Positions 6,049 through 6,790 of a stretch of 6,790 nucleotides of DNA are shown piece by piece; position 1 is the stretch's first letter, and the number at the start of each line of letters is the position of its first letter. Location of the stretch: NCBI GenBank assembly GCA_018894445.1, contig JAHIPJ010000126.1, forward strand, positions 1 to 6,790, read 5' to 3'. The position numbers were made by a program, and so were the translations under genes. The notes below the pieces were generated by a model, which saw only the letters and a program-made list of their open reading frames with translations, was not told the origin of the DNA and did no database searches. The DNA is from Actinomycetota bacterium (lineage in GTDB: Bacteria > Actinomycetota > Humimicrobiia > Humimicrobiales > Humimicrobiaceae).

Positions 6049-6104
6049 GGTGTAGACTTACCTATATAAACAAAAACCCTTTAAAAAAGGAGGTAAGCTA
6101 CACC
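6049..6104 (+). promoter_or_regulatory. Hairpin covering the transposase ribosome binding site
   Basis: GGTGTAGACTTACCT (6049-6063) pairs with AGGTAAGCTACACC (6091-6104): 14 bp with one bulged A at 6056. Inside the 27-nt loop, CCTTT (6078-6082) pairs with AAAGG (6086-6090). The Shine-Dalgarno AAAGGAGGT (6086-6094) is thus covered by both stems, and the outer stem ends one base before the ATG. This should hold down transposase translation, above all on transcripts reading in from outside, as described for IS10 and IS200. A role as a DNA-end hairpin is an alternative. Confidence 0.6.
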
Positions 6105-6105
6105 C

Positions 6106-6790
6106 ATGGATACTATAACAATAACTTTCCCCCAGGTCAAGGTTAAAATACCTATTAAGGGTCTAACCTTTGATATCTTAGAAGATATGCTCTTTGAAAT
6201 ATTACAGAATATAGCTTGTAGAGTATTCGAAAAAGCCCTTACCGATATAGATGATTACCTGCGTCATAAGAGAGAAAGAGGAGAACTTAAGAATACCGGT
6301 AAAAGGAAAAAATACTTTCTCACCCGTTTTGGTGACATCCTCTATGCCCGCACCCGTTATAAAGACAAGCAAGGTAAAACTCACTACCTCTTAGATGAGG
6401 CCTTAAACATAAGTAAGAACCAGAGGATAAGCCTATGCCGGGCCAGGATAGAGTGCTTCCTGGCTACCCTCTCTTCTTACCGAGAGGTAGTAGGCCAGGC
6501 CAGACTCTTACTGGGTAATTTTCATTCTCACGAATCGATAAGAAGAGGAGTAATAAAAGAGGCTAAACTGATCATCGAAAACCAGAAGAAGAAATTACAA
6601 AAGATAAGAAATTTAGAATATAAAGAAGGTAATTCTCTTGATACTGCCTATATGGAAGCAGATGGTACCTATATTAACTTACAGAAGAAAGGTAAAAAAA
6701 GAGGGGGAAAGCTGGAGGTAAAACTGGGTATGGGCTATACCGGCAAAGAAGCCCGCTATTCTAGCGGTAAATCTAAAAAACTTAAAGGTA
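6106..6790 (+). CDS. ISLre2-type (UPF0236) transposase, N-terminal 228 residues; 3' end outside window
   Basis: This is the transposase of an insertion sequence, and it moves the element by DDE-type chemistry. The ATG at 6106 follows AAAGGAGGT with 11-nt spacing. Residues 1-60 are the helical N-terminus (FDILEDMLFEILQNIACRVFEKAL) of this family. Residues 70-100 contain YFLTRFGDILYARTRYKD, the G-x-(I/V)-x-x-x-R-x-x-Y region. Residues 105-150 are a helical, likely DNA-binding part (YREVVGQARLLLG, then SHESIRRGV). Residues 182-191 read YMEADGTYIN, with D186 the first catalytic aspartate. LEVKLGMGYTG follows at 203-213. Family members are about 400-500 residues, so roughly half is present with no break inside the window. 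It is richer in G+C than the island to its left and points the other way, consistent with a later insertion. Confidence 0.93.
   Translation, partial: MDTITITFPQVKVKIPIKGLTFDILEDMLFEILQNIACRVFEKALTDIDDYLRHKRERGELKNTGKRKKYFLTRFGDILYARTRYKDKQGKTHYLLDEALNISKNQRISLCRARIECFLATLSSYREVVGQARLLLGNFHSHESIRRGVIKEAKLIIENQKKKLQKIRNLEYKEGNSLDTAYMEADGTYINLQKKGKKRGGKLEVKLGMGYTGKEARYSSGKSKKLKG

Noticed and set aside
6202..6384. Minus-strand frame inside the transposase
   Set aside because: It is antisense to the transposase, whose frame is intact and typical of its family.

Overview
This is an AT-rich bacterial accessory region. Five protein-coding genes lie on the minus strand, and the front part of an insertion sequence enters from the right on the plus strand. 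No rRNA, tRNA, CRISPR array or core housekeeping gene is visible. The transposase belongs to the UPF0236/ISLre2 type, which is common in Firmicutes and some AT-rich anaerobic candidate phyla. The zinc-ribbon plus pentapeptide protein fits a similar range, with Atribacterota-like lineages as a loose guess. The window does not contain enough to name a taxon.

In minus-strand reading order (right to left) the genes are: an HNH-endonuclease protein (5413-4616); a small membrane-anchored protein of unknown function (4379-3789); a beta-class DNA methyltransferase fused to an Mrr-like PD-(D/E)xK domain (3754-2114), starting 34 bp after the previous gene and probably co-transcribed with it; a two-TM unknown protein (1921-1283); and a pentapeptide-repeat protein with an N-terminal zinc ribbon and a C-terminal ion-channel segment (1184 to beyond base 1). 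The last gene starts with TTG and runs off the left edge exactly inside the pore motif. At 6106 an ISLre2-type transposase begins on the plus strand and runs off the right edge. A hairpin covers its ribosome binding site.

The gaps between genes hold broken pieces of other genes. Two related 54-bp stretches, on either side of the two-TM gene, both encode the start of a ParA-type ATPase with the same unusual Gly-to-Arg change in the P-loop. Two related C-terminal fragments of another, unidentified protein lie on either side of the HNH gene. A possible serine-recombinase fragment lies upstream of the HNH gene. The HNH frame continues with protein-like sequence past an amber stop.

Together, a methyltransferase-nuclease fusion, an HNH nuclease, membrane-anchored unknowns, a channel with a sensor-like N-terminus, mobile-element pieces and direct repeats around individual genes look like a defence or cargo island built by repeated insertion. 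The best candidate for an undescribed unit is the membrane-protein plus methyltransferase-nuclease pair (2114-4379), possibly with the neighbouring two-TM protein. That functional link is inferred from gene order and domains only.
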